Positions 32,898-42,131 of a DNA stretch of 64,000 nt are shown here, in pieces. The position numbers were made by a program, and so were the translations under genes. Where the stretch lies: NCBI GenBank assembly GCA_045631845.1, contig JAZQVM010000045.1:4875-68874 (forward strand). The letters are read 5' to 3'. Positions within the stretch are counted from its first letter, which is position 1; the number at the start of each line of letters is the position of its first letter. A model generated the notes under the pieces. That model searched no databases. It worked only from the letters and a program-made list of their open reading frames with translations, and was not told the DNA's origin. The stretch comes from CAKSHC01 sp045631845 (GTDB lineage: Bacteria > Bacillota > Clostridia > Oscillospirales > UMGS1783).

Positions 32898-35800
32898 CTA
32901 TTGAATCCGCAATTCATCATACACTTCACCAACATTGATCGTCAGTAGCTTGGAAACACCTTTCTCCTGCATGGTAACGCCATACAGAACATCGGCCTCC
33001 TCCATCGTACTGCGACGGTGAGATACAATAATCACCTGCGTATGCTCGGTAATGGTATGTAAGAAGGCGGCAAAACGTGCCGTATTGACTTCGTCCAGCG
33101 CCGTTTCAATCTCGTCCATGATACAGAACGGAGTAGGACGAACACGGATAATGGCAAAGTACAAGGCAATGGCAACAAAGGCCTGCTCACCACCCGACAA
33201 GGCCGACAGATTCTTAATCACCTTACCCGGCGGGGTCACTCGGATTTCGATGCCGGTATTGAGCATATCGGTCGGGTCGGTCAGAATCAGATCGGCTTTA
33301 CCGCCGCCGAACAACTCACGGAAGGTCTGCTTAAAGGTCTCATTGATAACCACAAACTGCTCGCTGAAGATCGACTTCATCTGCTCGGTCAGCTCGGCAA
33401 TTACCTTTTCCATGTCACTCTTGGCCTGCTCTAAGTCATTGGTCTGCCCCATCAGGAAATCATAACGATCCTTAACCGCTTTATATTCCTCAATGGCGCC
33501 AATATTAACATCTCCCATGCGCTTCATCTTGCCCTTGATCTCCCCTAAACGCTGTTGCGCCTTGGTAATACTCGGCAATTCCTGACGAAGCGGCTGGGCA
33601 TCGGTCAGCGTCAATTCATATTCGTCAAACAGACGAGCCACAATGTTATCATACTCCGACTCGATGGTTTCCCGTCTGGTTTCCAAACGCTCCACCTCAC
33701 GAATCAGACGCTCCTTCTCGGCCGCCACATCACGGGAAGATACCCGAAGTTCATTAACCTTCTTCTCGGCCTCTTCACGCTGACGGCGAATATCCTCCAC
33801 ATGAGCCTGTTTATCTAAAGCCTGCGCACGCAAGTCCTCAGCCTGCTGACGGCAATTTTCAATACCGTTTTCCAGTTCTACATTCTTCTGTGTCAGCTGA
33901 TCCATTTCGGCATGCTTGGCATCTATAATCGAATTACGCTCCAGCTTGTAGCCGTTGAGTTCCTCAATCGAACGCAGAATCGTTTCAATATCCTTTTCCA
34001 TGGTAAAGATGGCCAGTTTGCGCTCACCAATTTGAGCCACAACCGCATCCCGTCTGGCAATGATCTCCTCATGCCCCTTAAGCAACTCATCCGATTGCGC
34101 CGTATGCTGGGCAATTTCCTGCGTCAACTGATCGGACAAGGCCGAGCAAGAAACCATCTCCGCCTTAGCCGCATCATATTCGGCATGGGCATCAGCATCC
34201 CGCTGGGTCAACTGGGACACAACCGCCTGGGCATTGGACAGCCGCTGCTTGGCATCATCCAAACGTAAGCGATTGGCCATGTTGGCATCTTCATGCTGAC
34301 GAATCTCGGCACGCACCCCGTCGGCAAACGCATTATCTCTTGCCAATTTGTCACTCAACTCATTGAGTGCTTCGCAAGCCTTCTGATACTCGATCTCGTG
34401 CGCCTTGAGTTCGCCTTCCAAACGCTTCATTTCGTTTTGGCGAGTCAGAAGCCCCGACCCCTTAACGGCACTACCGCCGGTCATACTGCCGCCGGCATTT
34501 ACCACCTGACCGTCCAAGGTCACAATACGGAACTTATACCCAATCTGCTTTGCCAAGGTAACGGCATTTTCCAGATTGTAAACCACGCAGACACGACCCA
34601 GCAACCAGTTGACAAGGCTGCGGTATTTGTCGTCACACTTCACCATCTCCGATGCAATACCCAAAAAACCAAGGCTCTCTTTCATGTCATCGGTATTGAT
34701 CACCTTGCCCGAAATGGTGGATACGGGCAGGAATGTAGCCCGTCCGGCATTGTTGTTCTTCAGGTAATACACCGCCGCCTTGGCATCGCTTTCGGTGTCT
34801 ACTACGATATTTTGAATGGTATTGCCCAATGCCGTTTCAATGGCAACGGCATATTTCTCATCGGTACGCACGATCGAAGAAACAGGGCCGCACACGCCGT
34901 GCAACTGCTGACGGGAGGAGGCTTGCATCACCCGTTTAACGCTGTCGTGATACCCGTCAAAATGGTTCTGCATATCCGCCAAAGTCGTCAATCGCAGTTT
35001 CTTGGCGTTCATATTGTTTTCCAGTTCCAGTTTAATCTTTTCCTGCTTCTCCACCCGCAATTGCAGGGCGCTAATGCGCATTTCATAACCGCTGACCGTA
35101 TTGCTAAGTCCGTTAATAGCCTCACAGGTCTTGGCAATTTCTTCTTCCTTTTCCTTAACCTGTCCTTCAATCTCGGCATATTCGCTCTTCGCCTGCATCA
35201 ATTGCTCAGACAGTCTTTCAAAGTTTTGATTGAGTACCGCACAGTTGCTTTCGGCAAAACCGATCTTAATCTTAGCATCGGTCAAGCGCTCCGACAATTC
35301 CAGTATCTCTTTGTTGAGCGTGTTGATACGCTCCTCTACCTGCGATTCCTCGCCATGGATGGCCGAATTGGTATCATTCAGGGCAGTCAGTTGTTCCTGC
35401 TCTTTGGTTAAATCCACACGCAAAGCATCAATTTGAGATTGACGATCGGCAATGGTTTGATCAAAACTCTTCATCTTTTCATCGTCTTCGTCGATCTCAG
35501 TCTGCAAACGGGCGATCAATTCCCCGTTGTGCTCGATATCACTGCGAATCAAAGAAATTTCATTTTCTTTAGCCGCCGCCTGCTCGTTGAGAGATACGAT
35601 CTCACCACGCAGAAAATCGATAGCTTGGGTGGCCTGCTGAGCGGCCAAATAAATGTCTTCCGATTCCTTTTCCTGCAGAGCAATTTTCTGCTCTACCTGC
35701 TCTAAATCGGCACGGCCGGTAATGCAATCCTGCTCAATCTTCTCTTTGTTAACCTTAATGTTATCAATATTTCCCAGCCAAAGGCTAACTTCCAGCCCCT

Positions 35801-36476
35801 TCTTCTCGTCCCGCAAACGCAGATATTCCCGTGCCGTTTCTGCCTGCTTCTCCAGCGGGCCCACACGAGATTCCAGTTCGGCAACAATATCCCGCAGACG
35901 GATCAGATTTTCTTCGGTCTGTTCCAGCTTACGCTCCGATTCCTGCTTGCGATAGCGGTACTTGGAAATACCGGCCGCCTCTTCAAAAATCTGGCGGCGC
36001 TCATCGCTCTTAGAGGCCAAAATATCTGAAATTTTACCCTGACCGATGATCGAATACCCATCGCGGCCAATGCCGGTATCCATAAGCAATTCATGAATAT
36101 CCTTTAGGCGAACAGGGCTGCGATTGATCATATATTCGCTCTCACCCGAACGGTAATACCGCCGAGTCACGGTAACTTCCGTAAAATCAATAGGCAAACT
36201 CTTATCCGAGTTATCCAGCGTCAGCGAAACCTCCGCAAATCCCATAGCCTTGCGGCCGGTCGTACCGTCGAAAACAACATCTTCCATCTTGGTACCGCGC
36301 AGCATCTTAGAACTCATTTCGCCCAAAACCCAGCGCACGGCATCGGTAATATTACTCTTACCGCTTCCGTTAGGACCCACAATAGCCGTGATGCCCTTGT
36401 TAAAATGGATGGTTGTCTTATCAGGGAACGATTTAAATCCCTGCATTTGTAAAGATTTTAAAAACATATCTTGCAT
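32898..36476 (-). CDS. smc: Chromosome partition protein SMC
   Basis: Condensin ATPase of about 1190 residues. N-terminal Walker A is GPNGSGKSN. Two long coiled coils (about residues 170-500 and 670-1010) flank the hinge (about 510-650, with GGSMTGGS). The C-terminal signature LSGGEQAFVAIALYFA and Walker B FCIMDEIETALDE are intact. Three starts are possible: TTG 36485, ATG 36476 and ATG 36467. The family's usual start aligns with 36467; GAGG lies 3 bases before 36476 and 12 before 36467. It heads the operon down to leuS behind a strong promoter. Confidence 0.96.
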   Translation of the reverse strand: MQDMFLKSLQMQGFKSFPDKTTIHFNKGITAIVGPNGSGKSNITDAVRWVLGEMSSKMLRGTKMEDVVFDGTTGRKAMGFAEVSLTLDNSDKSLPIDFTEVTVTRRYYRSGESEYMINRSPVRLKDIHELLMDTGIGRDGYSIIGQGKISDILASKSDERRQIFEEAAGISKYRYRKQESERKLEQTEENLIRLRDIVAELESRVGPLEKQAETAREYLRLRDEKKGLEVSLWLGNIDNIKVNKEKIEQDCITGRADLEQVEQKIALQEKESEDIYLAAQQATQAIDFLRGEIVSLNEQAAAKENEISLIRSDIEHNGELIARLQTEIDEDDEKMKSFDQTIADRQSQIDALRVDLTKEQEQLTALNDTNSAIHGEESQVEERINTLNKEILELSERLTDAKIKIGFAESNCAVLNQNFERLSEQLMQAKSEYAEIEGQVKEKEEEIAKTCEAINGLSNTVSGYEMRISALQLRVEKQEKIKLELENNMNAKKLRLTTLADMQNHFDGYHDSVKRVMQASSRQQLHGVCGPVSSIVRTDEKYAVAIETALGNTIQNIVVDTESDAKAAVYYLKNNNAGRATFLPVSTISGKVINTDDMKESLGFLGIASEMVKCDDKYRSLVNWLLGRVCVVYNLENAVTLAKQIGYKFRIVTLDGQVVNAGGSMTGGSAVKGSGLLTRQNEMKRLEGELKAHEIEYQKACEALNELSDKLARDNAFADGVRAEIRQHEDANMANRLRLDDAKQRLSNAQAVVSQLTQRDADAHAEYDAAKAEMVSCSALSDQLTQEIAQHTAQSDELLKGHEEIIARRDAVVAQIGERKLAIFTMEKDIETILRSIEELNGYKLERNSIIDAKHAEMDQLTQKNVELENGIENCRQQAEDLRAQALDKQAHVEDIRRQREEAEKKVNELRVSSRDVAAEKERLIREVERLETRRETIESEYDNIVARLFDEYELTLTDAQPLRQELPSITKAQQRLGEIKGKMKRMGDVNIGAIEEYKAVKDRYDFLMGQTNDLEQAKSDMEKVIAELTEQMKSIFSEQFVVINETFKQTFRELFGGGKADLILTDPTDMLNTGIEIRVTPPGKVIKNLSALSGGEQAFVAIALYFAIIRVRPTPFCIMDEIETALDEVNTARFAAFLHTITEHTQVIIVSHRRSTMEEADVLYGVTMQEKGVSKLLTINVGEVYDELRIQ

Positions 36477-36509
36477 AAACCTCAATTCTGTTAATGCATT
36501 TGATTAAAA

Positions 36510-36538
36510 ATTATATCAAAAAACAAAGGAAATTTCAA
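36510..36538 (-). promoter_or_regulatory. Sigma-A promoter of the smc-leuS operon
   Basis: TTGAAA (36533-36538, minus strand), a 17-base spacer and TATAAT (36510-36515). It lies between the rnc terminator and smc. Confidence 0.85.
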
Positions 36539-36579
36539 TATTTATTCTGTTTTTTTCGCTTTTTTGAAGGCTTTTTGAA

Positions 36580-36623
36580 CGAAAAAAGGGCTGTTTCTTC
36601 CCTTTTTCGTAAAGAAACAGCCC
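36580..36623 (-). terminator. Intrinsic terminator of acpP-rnc
   Basis: GGGCTGTTTCTT (36588-36599) pairs with AAGAAACAGCCC (36612-36623), followed on the minus strand by TTTTTTCG. It separates rnc from smc transcription. Confidence 0.92.
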
Positions 36624-36630
36624 AAAATTT

Positions 36631-37317
36631 TTATAAACCCATCAATTTTAATGCTTCATTGGCCGCCATTTGCTCGGCTTCTTTCTTGCTTCGCCCTGTT
36701 CCCGTGCCGATACAATTGCTGTTGAGCAGGACGGCGACCGTGAATATCTTGCGATGATCCGGCCCTTCGGTTTTGAGTAACCGATAAGTCAAGTGCTCGC
36801 CTCGATTTTGCTGAACAATCTCTTGCAACATCGTCTTGGCATCCTTAAACAGCCGCCCCGAAATAGCATCGGGCAGGCCTCGCTCCAAATAGGGCAGGAT
36901 AAACTTTCTTGCCGCTTCGATCCCGCCATCCAAATAGATGGCCGCAATCAAGGCTTCAAAGGCATCCGCCAGAGCCGAGGGACGGTGACTGCCGTCCGAC
37001 AATTCCTCACTGCGGCTAAAGCGAATATACGAACCCAAGTCGATCTCAAGGGCAAATTTCGCCAATGAGGCTTCGCATACCAAGGCGGCACGCAATTTAC
37101 TTAGACTACCTTCATTAAACCGATTCTGATCCATAAAGAGCATACCGGCACAGATAAATCCCAATACCGAGTCACCCAAAAACTCCAAGCGCTCATTGGA
37201 TACGGTTCCCTCTTCTTTGGCTTCGTTGACGTAAGAAGAATGGGTAAGCGCTCGCTGCAATAACGACTTATCCTGAAAACGATATCCGATTTTTCCTTCA
37301 AGCGCCTCATAATTCAT
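36631..37317 (-). CDS. rnc: Ribonuclease III
   Basis: Double-strand-specific endoribonuclease for rRNA and mRNA processing. About 228 residues from ATG 37317, which has AAAGGGTGTGAG upstream; the open frame back to 37362 would run through a hairpin. The catalytic signature ERLEFLGDSVLGF lies near residue 38, the second catalytic region includes ALADAFEALIAAIYLDGG, and the C-terminal dsRNA-binding domain ends GTGTGRSKKEAEQMAANEAL. It is co-transcribed with acpP. Confidence 0.96.
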   Translation of the reverse strand: MNYEALEGKIGYRFQDKSLLQRALTHSSYVNEAKEEGTVSNERLEFLGDSVLGFICAGMLFMDQNRFNEGSLSKLRAALVCEASLAKFALEIDLGSYIRFSRSEELSDGSHRPSALADAFEALIAAIYLDGGIEAARKFILPYLERGLPDAISGRLFKDAKTMLQEIVQQNRGEHLTYRLLKTEGPDHRKIFTVAVLLNSNCIGTGTGRSKKEAEQMAANEALKLMGL

Positions 37318-37344
37318 CTTCTCACACCCTTTCCCTATACAAGG

Positions 37345-37372
37345 CAATATCCCCTCATTCAAGGGGATATTG
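37345..37372 (-). other. Stem-loop between acpP and rnc
   Basis: An 11-base perfect stem (37345-37355 with 37362-37372) and a 6-base loop lie 8 bases after the acpP stop. No U-tract follows on the minus strand, so complete termination is unlikely. It could act as a processing or attenuation element upstream of rnc. Confidence 0.5.
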
Positions 37373-37380
37373 AATCATTC

Positions 37381-37617
37381 TCAGTTGCCCTGCTTTTCGG
37401 TAATGTAATTAACAACATCACCGATAGTCTTTACGCCGTCTACATCCTGATCGTCGATCGCCACGCCGAATTCTTCCTCAACGGCCATGATCAATTCTAC
37501 GATATCAAGCGAATCGGCCTCCAGATCATCCACAAACGAAGTTTGCATCGTGATTGTATCCGGATCGTTAATCATAAACTGTTCCACAATAAGTGCTTTA
37601 ATTTTATCAAATACCAT
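37381..37617 (-). CDS. acpP: Acyl carrier protein
   Basis: Carrier of growing acyl chains, 78 residues from ATG 37617 (GGAGGAAAG upstream; the frame opens at 37632). The 4'-phosphopantetheine serine lies in the EADSLDIVELIMA motif. It follows plsX, which uses acyl-ACP, but has its own promoter at 37655-37683. Confidence 0.96.
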   Translation of the reverse strand: MVFDKIKALIVEQFMINDPDTITMQTSFVDDLEADSLDIVELIMAVEEEFGVAIDDQDVDGVKTIGDVVNYITEKQGN

Positions 37618-37654
37618 GATTCTTTCCTCCATACTATGGCTGATTTCACTAAAA

Positions 37655-37683
37655 ATGATAAATTGAATTTACCGTTCTGTCAA
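37655..37683 (-). promoter_or_regulatory. Sigma-A promoter of acpP-rnc
   Basis: TTGACA (37678-37683, minus strand), a 17-base spacer and TATCAT (37655-37660). It lies in the 96-base gap between plsX and acpP. Confidence 0.85.
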
Positions 37684-37713
37684 GAGTTATTTCGAAAATA
37701 TTAACAAATATAC

Positions 37714-38724
37714 TTAATTTTCCCTCTTATCCGCCGGCATCATCATTTCGGATAATTGGCTGATAATGCCTGCCTGATGCAACTCGGTCGCCTGACGAAT
37801 GGCATTCTTAAAGGCCACGGCATCCGACGATCCGTGTGCTTTAATCACGATACCCGACACACCCAACAGGGGCGCGCCGCCCGCCTCGGTGTAATCGAGC
37901 GATTTCTTAAATGCCGTAAACTCTTTTGCAATCAGCAGGGTGCCCAGTTTGGTGCGAAGATTTTTAAAAAGTACACCCTTAAGCGACTTAGCAATCATCT
38001 TGCCCATGCCTTCCAAGGCTTTCAGATAGACATTACCCGAAAATCCATCGGCAACCACCACATCGACATTACCGAGCAGGCCGTCACGCCCTTCGATGTT
38101 GCCGACATAGCAGATGCGATCTTCCTGTTTAAGCAAGGCATTGGCTTCGATCTGTAAAGCGGTACCCTTGGTATCCTCGGTGCCGTTATTGAGCAAACCG
38201 ACACGGGGAGCATCCATACCGTACAGGCATTTCATATACATACTGCCCATGATGGCAAATTGGTGCAGATATTCGGCCGAACATTCAACATTGGCACCGC
38301 TGTCAATCAACAGATGCTTCTTGCCGCCTATGCTGGGGATCATCCCGCCGATAGCCGCCCGCTTGACACCCTTCATGCGCTTGACAAGCAGAGTGGCTCC
38401 CGTAATGACAGCACCGGTATTGCCAGCCGAGATAAAGGCATCGCCCTGTCCCTCTTTGAGCATGCGCATACCGACGGCCATGGACGAATTCTTTTTCTCC
38501 TTGACCACGCTGTCAGCACTGTCGGTCATTTCCACAACCTGCTCGGCATGGACAATCGACATACCCGTCATATTGATGTTATTCTCTTTGACCGACTGTT
38601 CAAGCACATCCTGCTTACCGCACAGAAGAATCTCCACTCCGTACTCGGCAACAGCGAGGGCGCAACCTTTTAAAATTTGCTCGGGAGCATGATCGCCCCC
38701 CATGGCATCTACAATAATCTTCAT
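37714..38724 (-). CDS. plsX: Phosphate acyltransferase PlsX
   Basis: Makes acyl-phosphate from acyl-ACP for the PlsY/PlsC route to phosphatidic acid. It has 336 residues. IIVDAMGGDHAPEQILKG is the N-terminal signature, SAGNTGAVITGATLLV is the active-site region, and VDVVVADGFSGNVYLKALEG follows. The start overlaps the trmFO stop (ATGA). It is the last gene of the transcript from the RNA methyltransferase and lies just before acpP. Confidence 0.96.
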   Translation of the reverse strand: MKIIVDAMGGDHAPEQILKGCALAVAEYGVEILLCGKQDVLEQSVKENNINMTGMSIVHAEQVVEMTDSADSVVKEKKNSSMAVGMRMLKEGQGDAFISAGNTGAVITGATLLVKRMKGVKRAAIGGMIPSIGGKKHLLIDSGANVECSAEYLHQFAIMGSMYMKCLYGMDAPRVGLLNNGTEDTKGTALQIEANALLKQEDRICYVGNIEGRDGLLGNVDVVVADGFSGNVYLKALEGMGKMIAKSLKGVLFKNLRTKLGTLLIAKEFTAFKKSLDYTEAGGAPLLGVSGIVIKAHGSSDAVAFKNAIRQATELHQAGIISQLSEMMMPADKREN

Positions 38725-40043
38725 TTTTCGTTCCTTTTCTGCGGCAAAATATCGGCCGCTATCTTAGTGATTTCCTCTTGTGCCATAGCGGAAATCATGG
38801 CACGACGATCTTTTTTCTTCTTCGCTGTTATCTTCGATTGATCAAAAATGCCGAAATTGACATTCATGGGCTGGAAATTCACAATGGATTCATTGCTGAT
38901 ATAGTGTGCCAAGGCGCCGATAGCCGTATTGGCAGGAATATCTACCGATGCTTCCCCTAAGGCCATACGAGCCGCGGCAATCCCTGCCACAAGCCCCGAT
39001 GCGGTACTTTCGACATATCCTTCCACTCCCGTCATCTGACCGGCAAAGAACAGCCCTGCTCGGTTTTTAACCATATAGGTGTGGTCTAACTGACCGGGAG
39101 AATGGAGAAAGGTATTGCGATGCATGACCCCATACCGAACAAACTCAGCTTGTTCAAGACCGGGAATCATGGAGAAAATTCGTTTCTGTTCGGGTATACG
39201 CAAATGGGTTTGGAATCCGACGATATTATACAGACTGCCCTCGCTGTTGTCTTTCCGCAGTTGTACGACGGCATACGGATCTTTTCCCGTTCGGGGGTCA
39301 GGCAGACCGACCGGCTTAAGAGGGCCGAAACGGATGGTATCCTCTCCTCGACGAGCCATAACCTCAATGGGCATACACCCCTCAAAAACGCGGCTATCCT
39401 CAAATTCATGTAGCTGTACACAGTCCCCGTTTACCAATTCCCGATGAAAAGCCAAATACTGCTCTTTATCCATAGGGCAATTGATATAATCAGGGCTTCC
39501 TTTCCCGTAGCGGGAAGCAAAGTATGCCTTAGACATATCAACGCTCTCAAAAGACACAATGGGAGCGGCCGCATCAAAAAAGGAGAGCGGTTCTCCTAAG
39601 GCATTGGAAATATCATCCGCCAACGGCCCGCTGGTTAAGGGACCGGAGGCAATGATACAAATCTCGTCCTCGGGGATCTTCTCTACCTTTTGACTAACAA
39701 AAGCAATACGGGGGTGAGACAGTATTTTTTCGGTAATATAACGAGAAAAGGCTTCTCGATCGACCGCCAACGCTCCGCCTGCGGGAACGGTTGTGGCATC
39801 GGCGGCGGAGAGAATCAGCGAATCCATGATACGCAATTCTTCTTTGAGCAAACCGACGGCATTTTCCAGTCCTGCGGCACGCAGAGAATTGGAGCAAACC
39901 AATTCGGCAAAATCCCGATTGTGATGGGCGGGGGTAAATTCATGGGGCTTAATATCCACCAATTCAACGTCCACGCCCCGCTCGGCCGCCTGCCAAGCGG
40001 CTTCGCAACCGGCCAGCCCTGCACCGACTACCTTAATCTTCAT
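38721..40043 (-). CDS. trmFO: tRNA (uracil-54-C5)-methyltransferase TrmFO
   Basis: Folate- and FAD-dependent enzyme making m5U54 in the tRNA T-loop. About 440 residues from ATG 40043, which has GGAGAAG upstream inside the topA end. The FAD motif VVGAGLAGCEAAWQAA opens the protein. NSLRAAGLENAVGLLKEELR, GCMPIEVMARRGEDT and FAGQMTGVEGYVESTASG are family signatures. The topA-trmFO order is common in Firmicutes. Confidence 0.96.
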   Translation of the reverse strand: MKIKVVGAGLAGCEAAWQAAERGVDVELVDIKPHEFTPAHHNRDFAELVCSNSLRAAGLENAVGLLKEELRIMDSLILSAADATTVPAGGALAVDREAFSRYITEKILSHPRIAFVSQKVEKIPEDEICIIASGPLTSGPLADDISNALGEPLSFFDAAAPIVSFESVDMSKAYFASRYGKGSPDYINCPMDKEQYLAFHRELVNGDCVQLHEFEDSRVFEGCMPIEVMARRGEDTIRFGPLKPVGLPDPRTGKDPYAVVQLRKDNSEGSLYNIVGFQTHLRIPEQKRIFSMIPGLEQAEFVRYGVMHRNTFLHSPGQLDHTYMVKNRAGLFFAGQMTGVEGYVESTASGLVAGIAAARMALGEASVDIPANTAIGALAHYISNESIVNFQPMNVNFGIFDQSKITAKKKKDRRAMISAMAQEEITKIAADILPQKRNEK

Positions 40044-42123
40044 TTTTCTTCTCCGGCTGCTTTTCAAAACCGCAACCGTCCTTCAAGCAATGGATTTTAC
40101 CGCCTCGGCGCATTTCACGGAACAACGTTTGACCGCACTGCGGGCAGGTTTCAGCCAAGGGTTTATCCCATGTCATGAAGCCACAGTCCTTCCCCTTTTC
40201 GCAGGCGTAATAAGTCTTACCCTTACGGGTTTTTCTCTCAACAATGCGACTGCCGCAAAGGAGACATTTCCCTTCGGTTTCAACCAAGATGGACTTGGTA
40301 TTGCGGCATTGCGGGAAGCCGGGGCAGGCCAAGAACTTACCATTTTTACCGTTGCGAATGACCATATTGCGGCCACACTTTTCACAGATAATATCGGTAA
40401 CTTCTTCGGGTACTTTAATTTTAATACCCTCAAATTTCTTATCGGCCTGAGCCAAGGTTTTAGCAAAATCACCATAGAAATCCCGAATAACCTCAACCCA
40501 GTCAACCTCACCGTCGGCCACCTTTTCCAGGTTATCTTCCATGGCGGCGGTAAATTTGACATTAACAATGTCTTTAAAATTCTCGGTCATAACCTGATTT
40601 ACCGTTTCACCCAGAGGAGTCGGAGAAAGGATCTTCTTTTCTCTCTCGGCATAGTCACGGCTGATCACGGTGGCAATAGTGGGAGCATAGGTACTGGGGC
40701 GTCCAATACCTTTATCTTCCATGGCCTTGATCAAGGTATCATCGGTATATCGTGCGGGCGGTTGGGTAAATTTCTGCTCGGTGAGCAACCCTAGGAAGGG
40801 CAACACATCCCCCACCTGCATTTCGGGAATACCCTTGCTGGGCGTATCGTCCTCATCCTTGCTTTCGCTATACAGTTTGGCATAGCCATCAAAAACGACC
40901 TTATTATGAGTCAATTTAAACAGGTAGTCATTGGCCGTGATTTCCACAGTTGTGACATCCAGCGTTTTATTGGCCATCTGGCAAGCCACAAAGCGGCTCC
41001 AGATCAATTTATAGAGCCGATACTGCTGAGGGGTTAAACTATCCTTGATGCGATCGGGGATCAAATTGACATCAGTAGGACGGATGGCTTCATGGGCATC
41101 CTGTGCATTTTTCGATTTGGTAAAGATATTGGGCGAAGACGGACAATAGTCCTTGCCATAAGTGTTAACGATATAATCACGGGCCGCTTGTGCCGCATCG
41201 TCCGAGATGCGCAACGAATCGGTACGCATATAAGTGATCAGACCGGTACTGCCAACGCCCTCGATGTCGATACCTTCATAGAGTTGCTGAGCGGTACGCA
41301 TAGTAATCTCAGGGCGGAACCCGAAACGACGGGATGCTTCACGTTGCAGTGTAGAAGTAATGTAGGGCGGCATGGGTTTGACCGCTTTTTTCTTCTTAGT
41401 AATATCCGACACCACATACTGCGCCCCATCCAGTGCGGCTACGATAGCGTCGGTCTGTTCTTGATTTTTCAGATCAATTTTGCCGTCGTGATTGCCGTAG
41501 AAGGCGGCGGCATATTTGGCCTTGCCAACACCTTTAAACTGAGCGGCAAGCGACCAATACTCCTCCGGAACAAAGGCCTCGATCTCACGTTCCCGATCGC
41601 AGAGCATACGCACAACGACCGACTGGACACGGCCGGCCGAGAGACCTTTCTTTATCTTTTTCCATAAAAAGGGGCTGATCTTATATCCGACCAAACGATC
41701 AAGTACACGGCGGGCTTGCTGAGCATCCACCATATCCTGATTGATGCAGGAGGGATGTTTCATCCCTTCCAGTACCGCCTTTTTGCTGATCTCATTAAAG
41801 GTAACACGGTTTTTCTTTTCAATATCCAGTCCCAGCATATAGGCTAAATGCCAGGAGATGGCTTCTCCTTCACGATCCGGGTCCGTTGCCAGAAACACGG
41901 CGTCACTCTTAGCCGCCTTCTTTTTGATATCGTTGATGATATCCTTTTTCCCGCGCATCATGATATATTTAGGCTTGAAATCGTTATCAACATCCACGCC
42001 TAAGGAGCTAACGGGAAGATCACGAACATGGCCGACCGAGGCGACGACCTCATAGTCTTTTCCCAGATATTTTTTTATCGTACCCGCCTTTGCAGGCGAC
42101 TCTACAATCACAAGCTTTGCCAT
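40033..42123 (-). CDS. topA: DNA topoisomerase I
   Basis: Type IA topoisomerase of 696 residues that relaxes negative supercoils. The N-terminal Toprim domain contains KLVIVESPAKAGTIKKYLG and the acidic triad DPDREGE. The catalytic tyrosine lies in TGLITYMRTDSLRIS near residue 300. Three C-terminal zinc ribbons are visible: CEKCG...CPGFPQC, CLLCG...CEKGKDC and CPQCG...CLKDGC. It overlaps trmFO by 11 bases and follows dprA by 8. Confidence 0.97.
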   Translation of the reverse strand: MAKLVIVESPAKAGTIKKYLGKDYEVVASVGHVRDLPVSSLGVDVDNDFKPKYIMMRGKKDIINDIKKKAAKSDAVFLATDPDREGEAISWHLAYMLGLDIEKKNRVTFNEISKKAVLEGMKHPSCINQDMVDAQQARRVLDRLVGYKISPFLWKKIKKGLSAGRVQSVVVRMLCDREREIEAFVPEEYWSLAAQFKGVGKAKYAAAFYGNHDGKIDLKNQEQTDAIVAALDGAQYVVSDITKKKKAVKPMPPYITSTLQREASRRFGFRPEITMRTAQQLYEGIDIEGVGSTGLITYMRTDSLRISDDAAQAARDYIVNTYGKDYCPSSPNIFTKSKNAQDAHEAIRPTDVNLIPDRIKDSLTPQQYRLYKLIWSRFVACQMANKTLDVTTVEITANDYLFKLTHNKVVFDGYAKLYSESKDEDDTPSKGIPEMQVGDVLPFLGLLTEQKFTQPPARYTDDTLIKAMEDKGIGRPSTYAPTIATVISRDYAEREKKILSPTPLGETVNQVMTENFKDIVNVKFTAAMEDNLEKVADGEVDWVEVIRDFYGDFAKTLAQADKKFEGIKIKVPEEVTDIICEKCGRNMVIRNGKNGKFLACPGFPQCRNTKSILVETEGKCLLCGSRIVERKTRKGKTYYACEKGKDCGFMTWDKPLAETCPQCGQTLFREMRRGGKIHCLKDGCGFEKQPEKKNED

Positions 42124-42131
42124 GGTTCCTC

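Noticed and set aside
34293..35411. Plus-strand open frame of about 372 codons
   Set aside because: Antisense to the smc coiled coil; composition is that of a shadow frame with no recognisable motif.
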